In this document: one piece after another, positions 1-7,963 of the stretch
Position numbering within the stretch: position 1 is the stretch's first letter
Layout of the letters: each line of letters begins with the position of its first letter
NCBI GenBank assembly: GCA_018240745.1
Contig: JAFEFF010000169.1
Location: 62,001 to 126,000, forward strand
Source: Pseudomonadota bacterium
GTDB taxonomy: Bacteria > Pseudomonadota > Alphaproteobacteria > Reyranellales > Reyranellaceae
Direction: 5' to 3'
DNA length: 64,000 nucleotides
Notes under the pieces: generated by a model
Databases searched by the model: none
Told to the model about the DNA's origin: nothing
What the model saw: only the letters and a program-made list of their open reading frames with translations
Made by a program: the position numbers and the translations under genes

Positions 1-86
1 TTCTCGTAGTGGCTGGCCAACAGCCGCTCTGACAGGCCGTTGAGCCGCATCGGCTTGAACGGGATCGGACGGGGTTGGAATCGCAT
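1..86 (-). CDS. ChrC-like Fe/Mn superoxide dismutase, 5' end only
   Basis: Only the first 28 codons are in the window; the gene runs off its left edge. The start is the ATG read at 86-84 on the minus strand. The peptide begins MRFQPRPIPFKP and continues LNGLSERLLASHYE. It aligns residue for residue with residues 41-63 of the complete superoxide dismutase at 7964-8668 (KLPFDPARIKGLSEKLLQSHW), including the first metal-ligand His. No signal peptide precedes this part, so the product should be cytoplasmic. Superoxide dismutase homologues called ChrC occur in known chromate-resistance operons (chrBACF), and this gene diverges from chrB-chrA across a shared promoter. Family call is good for so short a piece; the ChrC name is inferred from context. 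Confidence 0.7.
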   Translation of the reverse strand, partial: MRFQPRPIPFKPMRLNGLSERLLASHYE

Positions 87-98
87 GTTACTTTCCTT

Positions 99-198
99 TG
101 ATACGGGTGTTTCATTATAAGATACGCCGATTCTATTGAACTGCAAGAGTAAAATGATACGCCTGTTGCTTTTTCAATAAGTAATGTGATACGAGTGA
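99..198. promoter_or_regulatory. Divergent chr promoter with four GATACG repeats
   Basis: The spacer between the dismutase start (86, minus) and chrB (202, plus) is AT-rich compared with the surrounding genes. It carries GATACG four times in the same orientation, at 100-105, 121-126, 156-161 and 188-193. Three copies extend to TGATACGnnTG. Start-to-start spacings are 21, 35 and 32 bp, close to whole helical turns. The last copy ends only 8 bases before the chrB ATG, where no Shine-Dalgarno is visible. ChrB is a known chromate-responsive regulator of chr operons, so these are best read as its operator sites. The binding role is inference; the repeats are directly visible. Confidence 0.55.
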
Positions 199-201
199 AC
201 A

Positions 202-1173
202 ATGCCTAGGGATACCAATCCGAAATGGCTGCTGCTGATCCACCAGCTCCCGGCCAAGCCCGCTTATGTGCGGGTCAAGATCTGGCGGCGCCTGCAGGTT
301 TTGGGCGCCGTGACGGTCAAGAACGCTGTCTATGCGCTGCCTGCCAGCGACGACAGCCGCGAGGACTTCGCGTGGCTCGCCAAGGAGATCGAGGAATCGG
401 GTGGCGAGGCGATCGTATGCGCGGCGGCCCTGATCGAAGGCCTCGACGACGACGAGCTCAAAGGCCTGTTCGATGCCGCGCGGGACGAGGACTACGCGAA
501 GATTGCCGAAGAAGCACGCGCCGTTGCGGCGCGCCTGTCAGGTGAGGCGTCCGATGGCGAGCTCGCCGAGGCAGCCACCCAGACGGCCCGCCTGCGCAAG
601 CAGCTCGACGCTGTGATCGCCATCGACTTCTTCGGGTCCAACGGCCGGCTGGCGGCGCAGGGATTGGTGTCGGGCCTGGAGGAGTCCTTCAAGAAGGAGG
701 GTGACGTGAAGGCAAGTGGCGCAACCCCACCCGTCGGCGCCGTCAACCAGCGCACTTGGGTGACACGCGAGCACGTCCAGGTCGATCGCATCGCCTCGGC
801 CTGGCTGATCAAGCGGTTCATCGATCGCGAGGCGCGCTTCAAGTTCGTGCCGTCGAGCGGCTACCAACCGGAGCCGGGCGAGCTGCGCTTCGACATGTTC
901 GAGGGCGAGTTCACGCACCAGGGCGACCGCTGCACGTTCGAGGTGCTGCTGGCGCATGCGGGCCTGGCCGATGCGGCTCTCGCGGCGATCGGCGAGATCG
1001 TGCACGACATCGACCTCAAGGACGACAAGTACGGTCGCGCCGAGACCGCCGGCGTGAGGAGCCTGATCTCCGGCATCGCGACGCCGGGCACCGCCGACGA
1101 ACAGCGGCTGGCGCGCGGCGCGGTGCTGCTCGACGGCCTTTACGACTCATTTGCGATCGAACAGGGAGCATGA
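202..1173 (+). CDS. chrB: Chromate resistance regulator ChrB
   Basis: A 323-residue protein of usual ChrB length. The N-terminal ChrB domain (about residues 1-160) opens with the characteristic WLLLIHQLP and VRVKIWRRLQ segments; the C-terminal ChrB domain (about 185-320) includes TWVTREHVQVDRIASAWLIK and a His/Asp-rich end. ChrB is known as the chromate-sensing regulator needed for induction of chromate efflux. The start is the first ATG after the GATACG repeats and gives the full N-terminal domain. It overlaps the next gene, chrA, so the two should be translated together. No frameshift is seen. Regulation from the repeat array immediately upstream is likely. Confidence 0.9.
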   Translation: MPRDTNPKWLLLIHQLPAKPAYVRVKIWRRLQVLGAVTVKNAVYALPASDDSREDFAWLAKEIEESGGEAIVCAAALIEGLDDDELKGLFDAARDEDYAKIAEEARAVAARLSGEASDGELAEAATQTARLRKQLDAVIAIDFFGSNGRLAAQGLVSGLEESFKKEGDVKASGATPPVGAVNQRTWVTREHVQVDRIASAWLIKRFIDREARFKFVPSSGYQPEPGELRFDMFEGEFTHQGDRCTFEVLLAHAGLADAALAAIGEIVHDIDLKDDKYGRAETAGVRSLISGIATPGTADEQRLARGAVLLDGLYDSFAIEQGA

Positions 1174-1175
1174 TG

Positions 1176-2363
1176 ATGGACAGCGATCCTGCGCCGGCGG
1201 GCGGCCGCATCGGCGAGCTGGTGCGCTATTTTTTGCGCCTTGGCCTGCTCGGCTTCGGCGGTCCCGTCGCGCTGGTCGGCCAGATGGAACGCGAGCTCGT
1301 CACCGACCAGCGCTGGCTGACCAAGGAGCAGATGCGCGAGGCCATTGCGGTCTGCCAGTCGATGCCGGGGCCGCTGGCGATCCAGGTCGGCGTCTATGTC
1401 GCCTACCTGCGTGGTGGCTTCTGGGGGGCCTGGGCGGGCGGCTGGTCCTTCATCCTCCCCAACTTCGTGATCGTGGCGGCACTCGGCGCGCTCTACGTTT
1501 ACCTCGGCGACCTCCAGCCAGTGACGGCAATCTTCTACGGCGTCAGCCCGGCGGTGATCGCGCTGATCCTGCATTCCTGCTACCGGCTCGCGAAGCTCGG
1601 CATGGAGGACTGGTTGCAGTGGGCGATCGCCGCCGCCTGCTTCGTCGTGACGATCATCCTGAAGTCCGAGGTGGCGCTGCTGTTCATCGGCGCGGGCATC
1701 ATCGGGATCCTGTACTACGGCACGCTGTTCCGCCGTCCGCCGCGCGCTACCCCGCTGGGCATCGTACCGCTGGTCGTGCCGGCGGTGGTGCCGCTGGCGC
1801 CGGTGGCAAGCCCGTCGATTCTGGGCAAGCTGCTGCTGTTCTTTCTGAAAGCCGGCTCGCTCACCTTCGGCAGCGGCCTGGTGATCGTGCCCTTCCTCGA
1901 GCAGGGCCTGGTCCATGAATTCGGCTGGCTTGACCAGCGCCAGTTCCTGGTCGCGGTGGCGATCGGCATGATCAGCCCGGGTCCGGTTGTCATCACGGCG
2001 ACCTTCGTGGGCTATATCGTGGGCGGCTTCTGGGGCTCGCTGGTGTCGACGATCGGCATCTTCCTGCCGTCGTTCCTGTTCGTTCTCATCGCCGCGCCGA
2101 TCCTGATCCGCCACGGCGGCAACAAGAACGTGCAGGGCTTCGTGAAGGGCGCCTACGGCGCCGCGATCGGTACCATCCTCGGCGCCTGTGTGCTGCTTGG
2201 ACGGGTCGCGATCGGCGACTGGCTCACGGCGGCCATCGGCGTGCTGGCGCTGGCCGCGCTGTTCCGCTGGAAGATCAGCAATCCGCTTCTGATCGCCATC
2301 ACGGCCGTGATCGGCCTGGTGGCCTTCCCGGTGCTGCAGCCGGCCTGGGTGATGTTCAAGTGA
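1176..2363 (+). CDS. chrA: Chromate transporter ChrA (CHR family)
   Basis: Inner-membrane chromate exporter of the long-chain CHR family, about 395 residues with two homologous halves. The first CHR half starts near residue 13 (RYFLRLGLLGFGGPVALVGQ); the second near residue 217 (FFLKAGSLTFGSGLVIVPFL). Both have the family's GFGGP/TFGSG turn and the downstream MSPGP-like segments (CQSMPGPLA, GMISPGPV). Three Met codons follow each other at 1170, 1173 and 1176. The first overlaps the chrB stop; the third is chosen because AGGGAG at 1163-1168 then stands 7 bases away. The pair chrB-chrA plus a divergent SOD is a standard chromate-resistance arrangement. Confidence 0.92.
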   Translation: MDSDPAPAGGRIGELVRYFLRLGLLGFGGPVALVGQMERELVTDQRWLTKEQMREAIAVCQSMPGPLAIQVGVYVAYLRGGFWGAWAGGWSFILPNFVIVAALGALYVYLGDLQPVTAIFYGVSPAVIALILHSCYRLAKLGMEDWLQWAIAAACFVVTIILKSEVALLFIGAGIIGILYYGTLFRRPPRATPLGIVPLVVPAVVPLAPVASPSILGKLLLFFLKAGSLTFGSGLVIVPFLEQGLVHEFGWLDQRQFLVAVAIGMISPGPVVITATFVGYIVGGFWGSLVSTIGIFLPSFLFVLIAAPILIRHGGNKNVQGFVKGAYGAAIGTILGACVLLGRVAIGDWLTAAIGVLALAALFRWKISNPLLIAITAVIGLVAFPVLQPAWVMFK

Positions 2364-2396
2364 GGACCATCGTTCGCGACACCGTGCGGGGACTCC

Positions 2397-2413
2397 CTTA
2401 AAGCTGTCGTAAA
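2397..2413 (+). promoter_or_regulatory. Candidate response-regulator box upstream of the two-component system
   Basis: CTTAAA-N5-CGTAAA is a direct repeat with an 11-bp period, 41 bases before the response-regulator ATG. QseB/PmrA-type OmpR regulators are known to bind YTTAA half-sites repeated every 11 bp. Similar pairs stand upstream of the PepSY/MFS operon at 6046-6094. This would fit autoregulation. The repeat is visible; its use is inferred. Confidence 0.4.
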
Positions 2414-2454
2414 CTCCCCATGGTGCCGTGCTTGCTTCTTTCAGGCGGCTCAGC

Positions 2455-3132
2455 ATGCGGCTTCTGGTCGTGGAAGACGAGGCACGAATCGCCGAGCTGG
2501 TGCGCTCGGCGCTGCTGCGCGACGGCTTCGCCGTCGACGTCATCGGCCTGTGCAACGATGCGCGCGAGGCGCTCGCCACGACGCCCTATGACGCGACGAT
2601 CCTCGATCTCGGCCTGCCCGACGGCGACGGGTTGAGGCTCCTGAAGGAGTTGCGGGGCAGGGGCAATGCGGTGCCGGTGCTGGTGCTGACGGCGCGCGAT
2701 GCGGTCGAGCACAGGGTCGCCGGGCTCGATGCCGGCGCCGACGACTATCTGATCAAGCCTTTCGCCATGGCCGAGCTGGTGGCGCGAACCAAGGCGCTGT
2801 TGCGCCGTCCCGGAGGAGCGCTGGGCATCACCTTGAAGGCGGGCAACGTCGTGTTCGACACGATCGGCCGCGATGTACGGGTTGCCGACAAGGGGCTCGT
2901 GCTGACGCGGCGCGAGATCGCCATCCTCGAGCACCTGATGCGCCGCGCGGGCCGCGTCGTGCCGAAGTCCGTGCTCGAGGACAAGCTCTACGGCGTCGAC
3001 GACGAGCTCGAATCCAACGCCATTCCCGTCCACGTCCATCACCTGCGCCGCAAGCTGATGGACCATGCGGCGACGATCGAGATCCACACCGTGCGCGGCA
3101 TCGGCTATTTGCTGGTCGACAGCAGGTCATGA
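2455..3132 (+). CDS. OmpR-family response regulator (QseB/PmrA/TctD type)
   Basis: DNA-binding response regulator of 225 residues. Receiver domain 1-115 has the acidic pocket E7-D8, the phosphorylated Asp D51 (ILDLGLPDGDG) and the conserved K101 (DDYLIKPF). A winged-helix Trans_reg_C domain fills residues 125-220 (LTRREIAILEHLMRRAG, VHHLRRKL, IHTVRGIGYLL). The start MRLLVVEDE is chosen because family members begin exactly here; an upstream GTG would add nine unrelated residues. Its stop overlaps the kinase ATG, so the two form a coupled pair. The putative 11-bp repeat box upstream suggests autoregulation. The signal sensed is unknown. Confidence 0.93.
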   Translation: MRLLVVEDEARIAELVRSALLRDGFAVDVIGLCNDAREALATTPYDATILDLGLPDGDGLRLLKELRGRGNAVPVLVLTARDAVEHRVAGLDAGADDYLIKPFAMAELVARTKALLRRPGGALGITLKAGNVVFDTIGRDVRVADKGLVLTRREIAILEHLMRRAGRVVPKSVLEDKLYGVDDELESNAIPVHVHHLRRKLMDHAATIEIHTVRGIGYLLVDSRS

Positions 3133-4505
3133 ACACGGCGCCCTCTCTGCAGTGGCGGCTGGTGGTGCGGCTGGCAGCGCTGTTCGTCGCCGGCGCCGCC
3201 GTGCTTGCGGGATTTCTGGCCTGGCGCGCCTACGACACCGCCGATTCCCTGAGCGACCGCGAGCTCAGCCTCCGCGCCGCCGATCTGGCGCGCTATGTCA
3301 CGGCGGACGGTGAGGCGCGGCTGGTCCTGCCCGACACGCTTCAGAAAGCCTATGCCGATCCCGCCAGCGGCGACATCTTCGCGATCCGGCAGGCCGAGGG
3401 CCGGATCGTTGCCGCATCGCCTCCTGCCTTCGGACAGATCGTGCAGCGATGGGCGCCGACCACCGAGCACGCCGCCTACTTCCGGCTCGACGGCCTCGCG
3501 GGCGCCGGGGACTACTATGGCCTCGGCCTCACCGTCGACAGCGCGGCGGGCCCGCTGTCGATCTGGGTCGCGCGCGCCGCCGGCGCGACCGCGCTGATCC
3601 ACTCTTTCCTCGAAGAGTTCATGTTCGACATCGCCTGGGTGATCCCGCTGTTCATGCTGCTGACGCTGGCGGTAGCGGTACTGGCGATTCGCAGCACCCT
3701 GAAGCCGATTCGGGACGTCTCCCAGGTTGCCGCCTCGGTCGGGCCGGCGAGCACCTCCGTGCGCCTGCCGACCGCGAACCTGCCGGCCGAGATCGTTCCG
3801 CTGGTCGGCGCGGTGAACCGCGCACTCGATCGCCTGGAGCAGGGCTTCGCCGTGCAGCGCGAATTCACCGCCAACGCGGCGCACGAATTGCGCACGCCGC
3901 TCGCCATCGTGACGGCCGCGCTCGACGGCCTGAGGCCGGACGCCGAGGTGGACAAGCTGAAGGTCGACGTCGCGCGCATGAACCGGCTGGTCGAGCAGTT
4001 GCTGAGCGTGGCGCGGCTCGATGCCGTCGCCCTCGACCTCTCCGCCGATGTCGATCTCAACGAACCGGCCAAGGATGTGATCGTGTCGCTGGCACCGTGG
4101 GCGGTGGCGCAAGGGCGTGCCATCGGCTTTGCCGCCGCCGGTCGTCCGGTTGTTGTCCGGGGCAACAGCCATGCCATCGCCGATGCGGTGCGAAACCTCG
4201 TCGAGAACGCCGTGGTTCATTCGCCGCCAGGCGCGGAGGTGACGGTCGCGGTGCACGAGGACGGCCGCATCTGTGTCAGCGATCGCGGGCCGGGCGTGAC
4301 GCTGGAGATTCGCGAGCGCATCTTCGAGCGGTTCTGGCGCGGCGCCGGTGCGCGCTCGCGGGGTGCGGGACTCGGCCTGGCGATTGTCGCGGAGATCATG
4401 AAGGCGCATGGCGGCGCGATCATCGTCGGCGACGCGGCTGACGGCGGCGCGATCTTCACCCTGGCGTTCTCGCCGGCTGCTCTTCCGGCGGGCGGACGTG
4501 GCTGA
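3129..4505 (+). CDS. Sensor histidine kinase of the same two-component system
   Basis: Inner-membrane kinase, 458 residues. Order: membrane segment about 13-35; periplasmic sensor about 36-165 resembling the 2CSK_N type found in QseC/TctE-like kinases; second membrane segment about 167-187; HAMP linker; DHp helix with the phospho-accepting His252 in FTANAAHELRTPL; HATPase_c with N-box near 356 (NLVENAVVHSPPG), D-box near 385 (DRGPGV) and G2 box GAGLGLAIV. All catalytic motifs are intact. It starts at ATGA overlapping the regulator stop. The 3' end overlaps the convergent MFS gene by 50 bases, so transcription of one may interfere with the other. Confidence 0.93.
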   Translation: MNTAPSLQWRLVVRLAALFVAGAAVLAGFLAWRAYDTADSLSDRELSLRAADLARYVTADGEARLVLPDTLQKAYADPASGDIFAIRQAEGRIVAASPPAFGQIVQRWAPTTEHAAYFRLDGLAGAGDYYGLGLTVDSAAGPLSIWVARAAGATALIHSFLEEFMFDIAWVIPLFMLLTLAVAVLAIRSTLKPIRDVSQVAASVGPASTSVRLPTANLPAEIVPLVGAVNRALDRLEQGFAVQREFTANAAHELRTPLAIVTAALDGLRPDAEVDKLKVDVARMNRLVEQLLSVARLDAVALDLSADVDLNEPAKDVIVSLAPWAVAQGRAIGFAAAGRPVVVRGNSHAIADAVRNLVENAVVHSPPGAEVTVAVHEDGRICVSDRGPGVTLEIRERIFERFWRGAGARSRGAGLGLAIVAEIMKAHGGAIIVGDAADGGAIFTLAFSPAALPAGGRG

Positions 4506-5685
4506 ACATCAGCAGCAGGGCAACGTCGTAGCCCGACTTCAGGAGACCGGCGAGCAGCAGCGGCCAGCCGAAGGCCGAAACCGTGAACAGCCAGCCCGCG
4601 ATCACCGGCCCGATTGCCGAGGCAAGGCTGCGCGGCACCGACGTGACGCTGGCCGCGGCCGGCCGCTCAGGCGGCGTCACCACCGCCATCACGTATGAGT
4701 TGCGCGTCGGCACATCCATCTGTGACAGCAGGCTGCGCAGCAGCAAGAGCGCGATCACGACCCCGAGGTCCGGCACGAAGGGGATCGCCAGCAGGCAGAA
4801 GTTGGATGGCAGGTGGGTGAATACCATGGTGTTCACCAGCCCGATCCGCCGGGCGATCGGTACGGCGGCCAGCAGCGACAGGGCCGACAGGATGCTGGTC
4901 CAGAAGAAGATACTGGCAGCCGCCGCGACCGAGATGCCGAAGGTCTGGAACAGCCACAGCGCCAGCAGCGACTGGACCAGCAGGCCGCCGGCAAAGGCGT
5001 CGATGCAGAACAGCGCCGCCAAGCGGTAGACGATGCCGCGCGAGGGGCCCAGCGGCTCGATCTTCGGCCGCTCGTGATGGACCGGCTCGTCGATGCCGCG
5101 ATAGATCCAGGCGGCGCCCAGCCCGATCGCGGCATAGAGGACGAACAGGCCCTGCATTGCGCCGAGCGCCGTCATTCCGAAGGACTCCGCGGCGAGGTCA
5201 GGCACCGCGGCCAGCAAAGTGCCGGCCGCGCCCATCAGCGAGCCGGCGACGCCGTAGCGGGCGAACAATGCCGTGCGATCCCGGTCGGCGACCGACTGCG
5301 CCAGCAACGATTGCTCGATCGGCAGGAATACGCTGACATCGCCGTTCGACGGATTGAGGGTGCCGACGAAAGCCACCACCAACAGCGGCCAGAGGGTATG
5401 AAACGCCGCGAAACCGAAGCCGGTCAGCGCCATCAGCGCTGCCGCCGCCAGCAACGGCCCGCGGTGGCCGAACCGGCCGATGACGAAGCCCACCAGGAGC
5501 GTGAGGCTGGCCGATCCGAGCAACGTCACGGTGCCCACCACGCCGACCTCGAATGCGTCGAGCCCGAGGGCCAGCAGATAGGCCGGCAGGATAATGCTGA
5601 TGAAGCCGTCCGCCGCCGCCCGCAGCGAACGGCCGATCACCACGCGCCTGGCATTGGCGTCGGCGGTTCGCGGAAACAGGCGCAT
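4456..5685 (-). CDS. MFS transporter
   Basis: A 409-residue polytopic protein with about 12 hydrophobic segments. The loop between segments 2 and 3 carries a version of MFS motif A (GFVIGRFGHRGPLL), and the central loop is charged (RGIDEPVHHERPKIEP). This is the major facilitator superfamily fold; a drug or metabolite efflux role is plausible but no substrate can be read from sequence. It lies 23 bases downstream of the small PepSY-like gene on the same strand and probably shares its promoter. Its last 50 bases overlap the end of the histidine kinase gene on the other strand. Confidence 0.85.
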   Translation of the reverse strand: MRLFPRTADANARRVVIGRSLRAAADGFISIILPAYLLALGLDAFEVGVVGTVTLLGSASLTLLVGFVIGRFGHRGPLLAAAALMALTGFGFAAFHTLWPLLVVAFVGTLNPSNGDVSVFLPIEQSLLAQSVADRDRTALFARYGVAGSLMGAAGTLLAAVPDLAAESFGMTALGAMQGLFVLYAAIGLGAAWIYRGIDEPVHHERPKIEPLGPSRGIVYRLAALFCIDAFAGGLLVQSLLALWLFQTFGISVAAAASIFFWTSILSALSLLAAVPIARRIGLVNTMVFTHLPSNFCLLAIPFVPDLGVVIALLLLRSLLSQMDVPTRNSYVMAVVTPPERPAAASVTSVPRSLASAIGPVIAGWLFTVSAFGWPLLLAGLLKSGYDVALLLMFSHVRPPEEQPARTPG

Positions 5686-5708
5686 CGCCCAAGCCCTAGT
5701 TGATCACC

Positions 5709-6005
5709 TCAGTCGTCGTCATCGTCATCGTCGTCGGCGAGACGGCCGGTCTGCGAATCGACCCGCAGCCTGGCGGCCTTGCCGTCCTTGGCGCCGCTCG
5801 CCTCGAAATATCGGCCTTCGCGCACGATCCGAATGTCGGCGTAGCCATCGGCCTGCAGCTTGGCGCGAACCTGTTCCTCGGTCACAGGCTTATCACCGGC
5901 GATGAAGACCGGTCCCGACGTCCCGGCAACTGCGATCACCGTCCCTGTGACCGCGAGAACGGTCGCGCCGCCGAGCAGCACGCCGATGAGAAATCGACGA
6001 TCCAT
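5709..6005 (-). CDS. Small exported PepSY-like protein with poly-Asp tail
   Basis: A 98-residue protein: a hydrophobic N-terminal segment (about 5-27, signal or anchor), then a PepSY-like half-domain with TEEQVRAKLQADGYADIRIV and RYFEASGAKDGKAARLRVD, then eight Asp residues at the end (after GRLA). The start at 6005 is preferred over one at 6080 because GGAGGT precedes it by four bases and it begins right at the signal segment. PepSY proteins are commonly periplasmic and often sit beside two-component systems. The acidic tail could bind cations; this is inference. It heads a two-gene operon with the MFS transporter. Confidence 0.75.
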   Translation of the reverse strand: MDRRFLIGVLLGGATVLAVTGTVIAVAGTSGPVFIAGDKPVTEEQVRAKLQADGYADIRIVREGRYFEASGAKDGKAARLRVDSQTGRLADDDDDDDD

Positions 6006-6045
6006 GCGCACCTCCAGCATTGTCCGAGGACAAGAGCGCACTGGC

Positions 6046-6094
6046 TTTAACGCAGCGTTAACGGCGGCTCGGAGCGGCATAAAACTGCGTTAAT
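6046..6094. promoter_or_regulatory. Divergent regulatory region with repeated TTAA-type boxes
   Basis: The 236-base space between the PepSY-like gene (minus) and the DUF1259 gene (plus) contains TTTAAC-N5-GTTAAC (6046-6062), which also forms a perfect 15-base palindrome around A6054. CATAAA-N5-GTTAAT follows at 6078-6094. Both pairs have an 11-bp period and the two GCGTTAA words are 32 bp apart. They resemble the pair upstream of the response regulator at 2397-2413. They are candidate sites for that regulator and could serve both divergent units. No clear -10/-35 pair was assigned. Confidence 0.45.
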
Positions 6095-6241
6095 GCGCTC
6101 CGTCGATGATCGGCACCGTAGGACACGACAGGTGATCGATGGAGGGCGGACGGCCGATCGCCACGATCTTGCTGATTGAAGGCGAGCACCTCGAGAAGGT
6201 CACCGAGAAGCTCGACTGAGCCACCGTCACGGAGGAACGTC

Positions 6242-7138
6242 ATGCAAGCCATCGTTCGCACCGCCATTCCGCTGGTCGCCGCGCTCATGCTCGGCACATC
6301 CGCGCTCGCCGCACCTGACTGGGCGCAGGTCGGCCAGGCGCTCGGCAAATCCGGCGCTGTCCAGGCCGGCGGCGTGTACCGCGTCGGTTTCCCGCGCACC
6401 GACCTCAAGGTGTCGCTCGACGGCGTGACCCTCCGTACCGGCTTCGCCTTCGGTGGCTGGGTGGCGTTCCAGCCGATGGGCGATCAGGCCATGGTGATGG
6501 GCGACCTGGTGCTGACCCAGGAGGAGATCACGCCGGTGATGCGCAAGCTGGTCGACGGCGGCCTGCAGATCACGGCGGTGCACAATCACCTGCTGCGGGC
6601 GCAGCCGATGACCCTCTACATGCACATCGAGGGGCACGGCGATCCGGTGACGCTGGCGCGCGCCATCCATGACGGCCTGGCGATGAGCAAGACCCCGTTC
6701 TCGCCGTCGCCCGGGACGTCGACGCCCGCCAACATCGACATGCTGGGCATCGATCGCATCCTGGGCTTCCACGGCCAGGACAATGGCGGCATCTATCAGT
6801 TCGGCATCCCTCGGGCGAAACCCGTTACCGAACAGGGCATGGCACTGCCGCCGCCGATGGGCTCGGCGATCGGCATCAATTTCCAGCCGACAGGCGCCAA
6901 TACCGCCGCCATCACCGGCGACTTCGTGCTCACGGCGCAGGAGGTCAATCCGGTGATCGGCGCCCTGAAGACCGCCGGCATCGAGGTCACGGCGCTGCAT
7001 AGCCATATGCTTCAGGAAGAGCCGCGCGTGTTCTTCATGCATTTCTGGGCCAACGGCGACACCTTGAAGCTCGCCCGCGGCCTGCGTGCGGCGCTCGACA
7101 AGGTCGACGTGCAGCGTGAGGTGGCGCAAGGCAAGTGA
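6242..7138 (+). CDS. DUF1259 (LppY/LpqO family) secreted protein
   Basis: A 298-residue exported protein with a Sec signal peptide (about 1-22, cleavage after ALAA) and two tandem LppY/LpqO-type repeats. Each repeat has matching pieces: YRVGFPRTDLKV / YQFGIPRAKPVT, GDLVLTQEEITPVMRKL / GDFVLTAQEVNPVIGAL, and VHNHLL...HIEG / LHSHML...HFWA. The family's biochemical function is not known; the conserved His residues near HxH could bind metal. GGAGG at 6231-6235 supports the start. It leads a run of four same-strand genes for secreted proteins that includes a Tat-exported dismutase, suggesting an envelope stress function. That role is inferred from context. Confidence 0.85.
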   Translation: MQAIVRTAIPLVAALMLGTSALAAPDWAQVGQALGKSGAVQAGGVYRVGFPRTDLKVSLDGVTLRTGFAFGGWVAFQPMGDQAMVMGDLVLTQEEITPVMRKLVDGGLQITAVHNHLLRAQPMTLYMHIEGHGDPVTLARAIHDGLAMSKTPFSPSPGTSTPANIDMLGIDRILGFHGQDNGGIYQFGIPRAKPVTEQGMALPPPMGSAIGINFQPTGANTAAITGDFVLTAQEVNPVIGALKTAGIEVTALHSHMLQEEPRVFFMHFWANGDTLKLARGLRAALDKVDVQREVAQGK

Positions 7139-7142
7139 CTGC

Positions 7143-7880
7143 ATGATGCGCCCGTGGTGCCGCTTCGCCGGCGCTCTGCTCGCCGCCCTGTGGGCCACCG
7201 ATGCGCTCGCCTATCGGCCGTTCGACGGCACCGACGCAGCCGTCGCGGAGCCGGGGCTGTTCGAGATCGAGCTGGGCCCCGCGCGGTACCAGCAGATCGG
7301 GCCCGATAGCACCCTGTTCGCGCCCGACGTGGTGTTGAACTACGGCTTGGCCGAGCGCTGGGAGCTGGTGCTGCAGGGCAGCCTGACGCGCAGCCTGCAG
7401 GCCGAGGCGTCGGGCGTCGCCCTGACCGGCAATGGGCTGTTTCTCAAGGGCGTGCTGCGCGAAGGCAGCCTGCAGGAGAAGGCAGGGCCCAGCATCGCTA
7501 CCGAATTCGGTTTCCTGCTGCCCGACATCAGCGCCACGGACCCGAGCAGCACCGGCGGCACGGCGGCCGTCATCATTTCGCAGCGCTGGCCCGCCCTCAC
7601 GGTCCATTTCAATACGGCTGCGGCATTGACCCGCCGGCGGAATGCCGACATCGCCTTCAGCGTCATCGTCGAAGGCCCCAACGACTGGACGGTGCGGCCG
7701 ATCGCCGAAGTTCTGTACGAGCGCGACTTCGGCGGCATCGAGACCGGCTCGGTGCTGATCGGCGCGATCTGGCGGATACGCGAGAACATCTCGATCGATG
7801 TCGGCCTGCGCGGCGGCCGGGTCAACGACCAGCCCCTGCGGGAGGTGCGGGCCGGCATGACCTTCGCCTTTGGTCACTGA
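7143..7880 (+). CDS. Putative outer-membrane protein, unknown function
   Basis: A 245-residue protein with a signal peptide ending near ALA-YRPFDGTDA. The rest alternates short hydrophobic beta-like strands with glycines (GLFEIELGPARYQQIG, VVLNYGLAERWELVLQG, VDVGLRGGR) and ends in an aromatic-containing strand AGMTFAFGH, features of a small outer-membrane beta-barrel. I do not recognise a named family with certainty; it resembles 'transporter' proteins of the MetA-pathway type. Two adjacent ATGs (7143, 7146) follow the DUF1259 stop by a few bases, so the genes are likely co-transcribed. Function unassigned. Confidence 0.65.
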   Translation: MMRPWCRFAGALLAALWATDALAYRPFDGTDAAVAEPGLFEIELGPARYQQIGPDSTLFAPDVVLNYGLAERWELVLQGSLTRSLQAEASGVALTGNGLFLKGVLREGSLQEKAGPSIATEFGFLLPDISATDPSSTGGTAAVIISQRWPALTVHFNTAAALTRRRNADIAFSVIVEGPNDWTVRPIAEVLYERDFGGIETGSVLIGAIWRIRENISIDVGLRGGRVNDQPLREVRAGMTFAFGH

Positions 7881-7963
7881 TTTGTGCGACGTGGAAGGGT
7901 TCCCGGCGCTGACCGGGCGTCGTCTATTTCCAGGTTGCGGGGACATCTACGGAAGAGGTCGTC

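Noticed and set aside
756..1169. An upstream extension of the chrA frame overlapping chrB by more than 400 bases.
   Set aside because: That stretch is in a shifted frame of chrB, Arg/Gly-rich and without CHR similarity; chrA starts at the 1170-1176 Met cluster.
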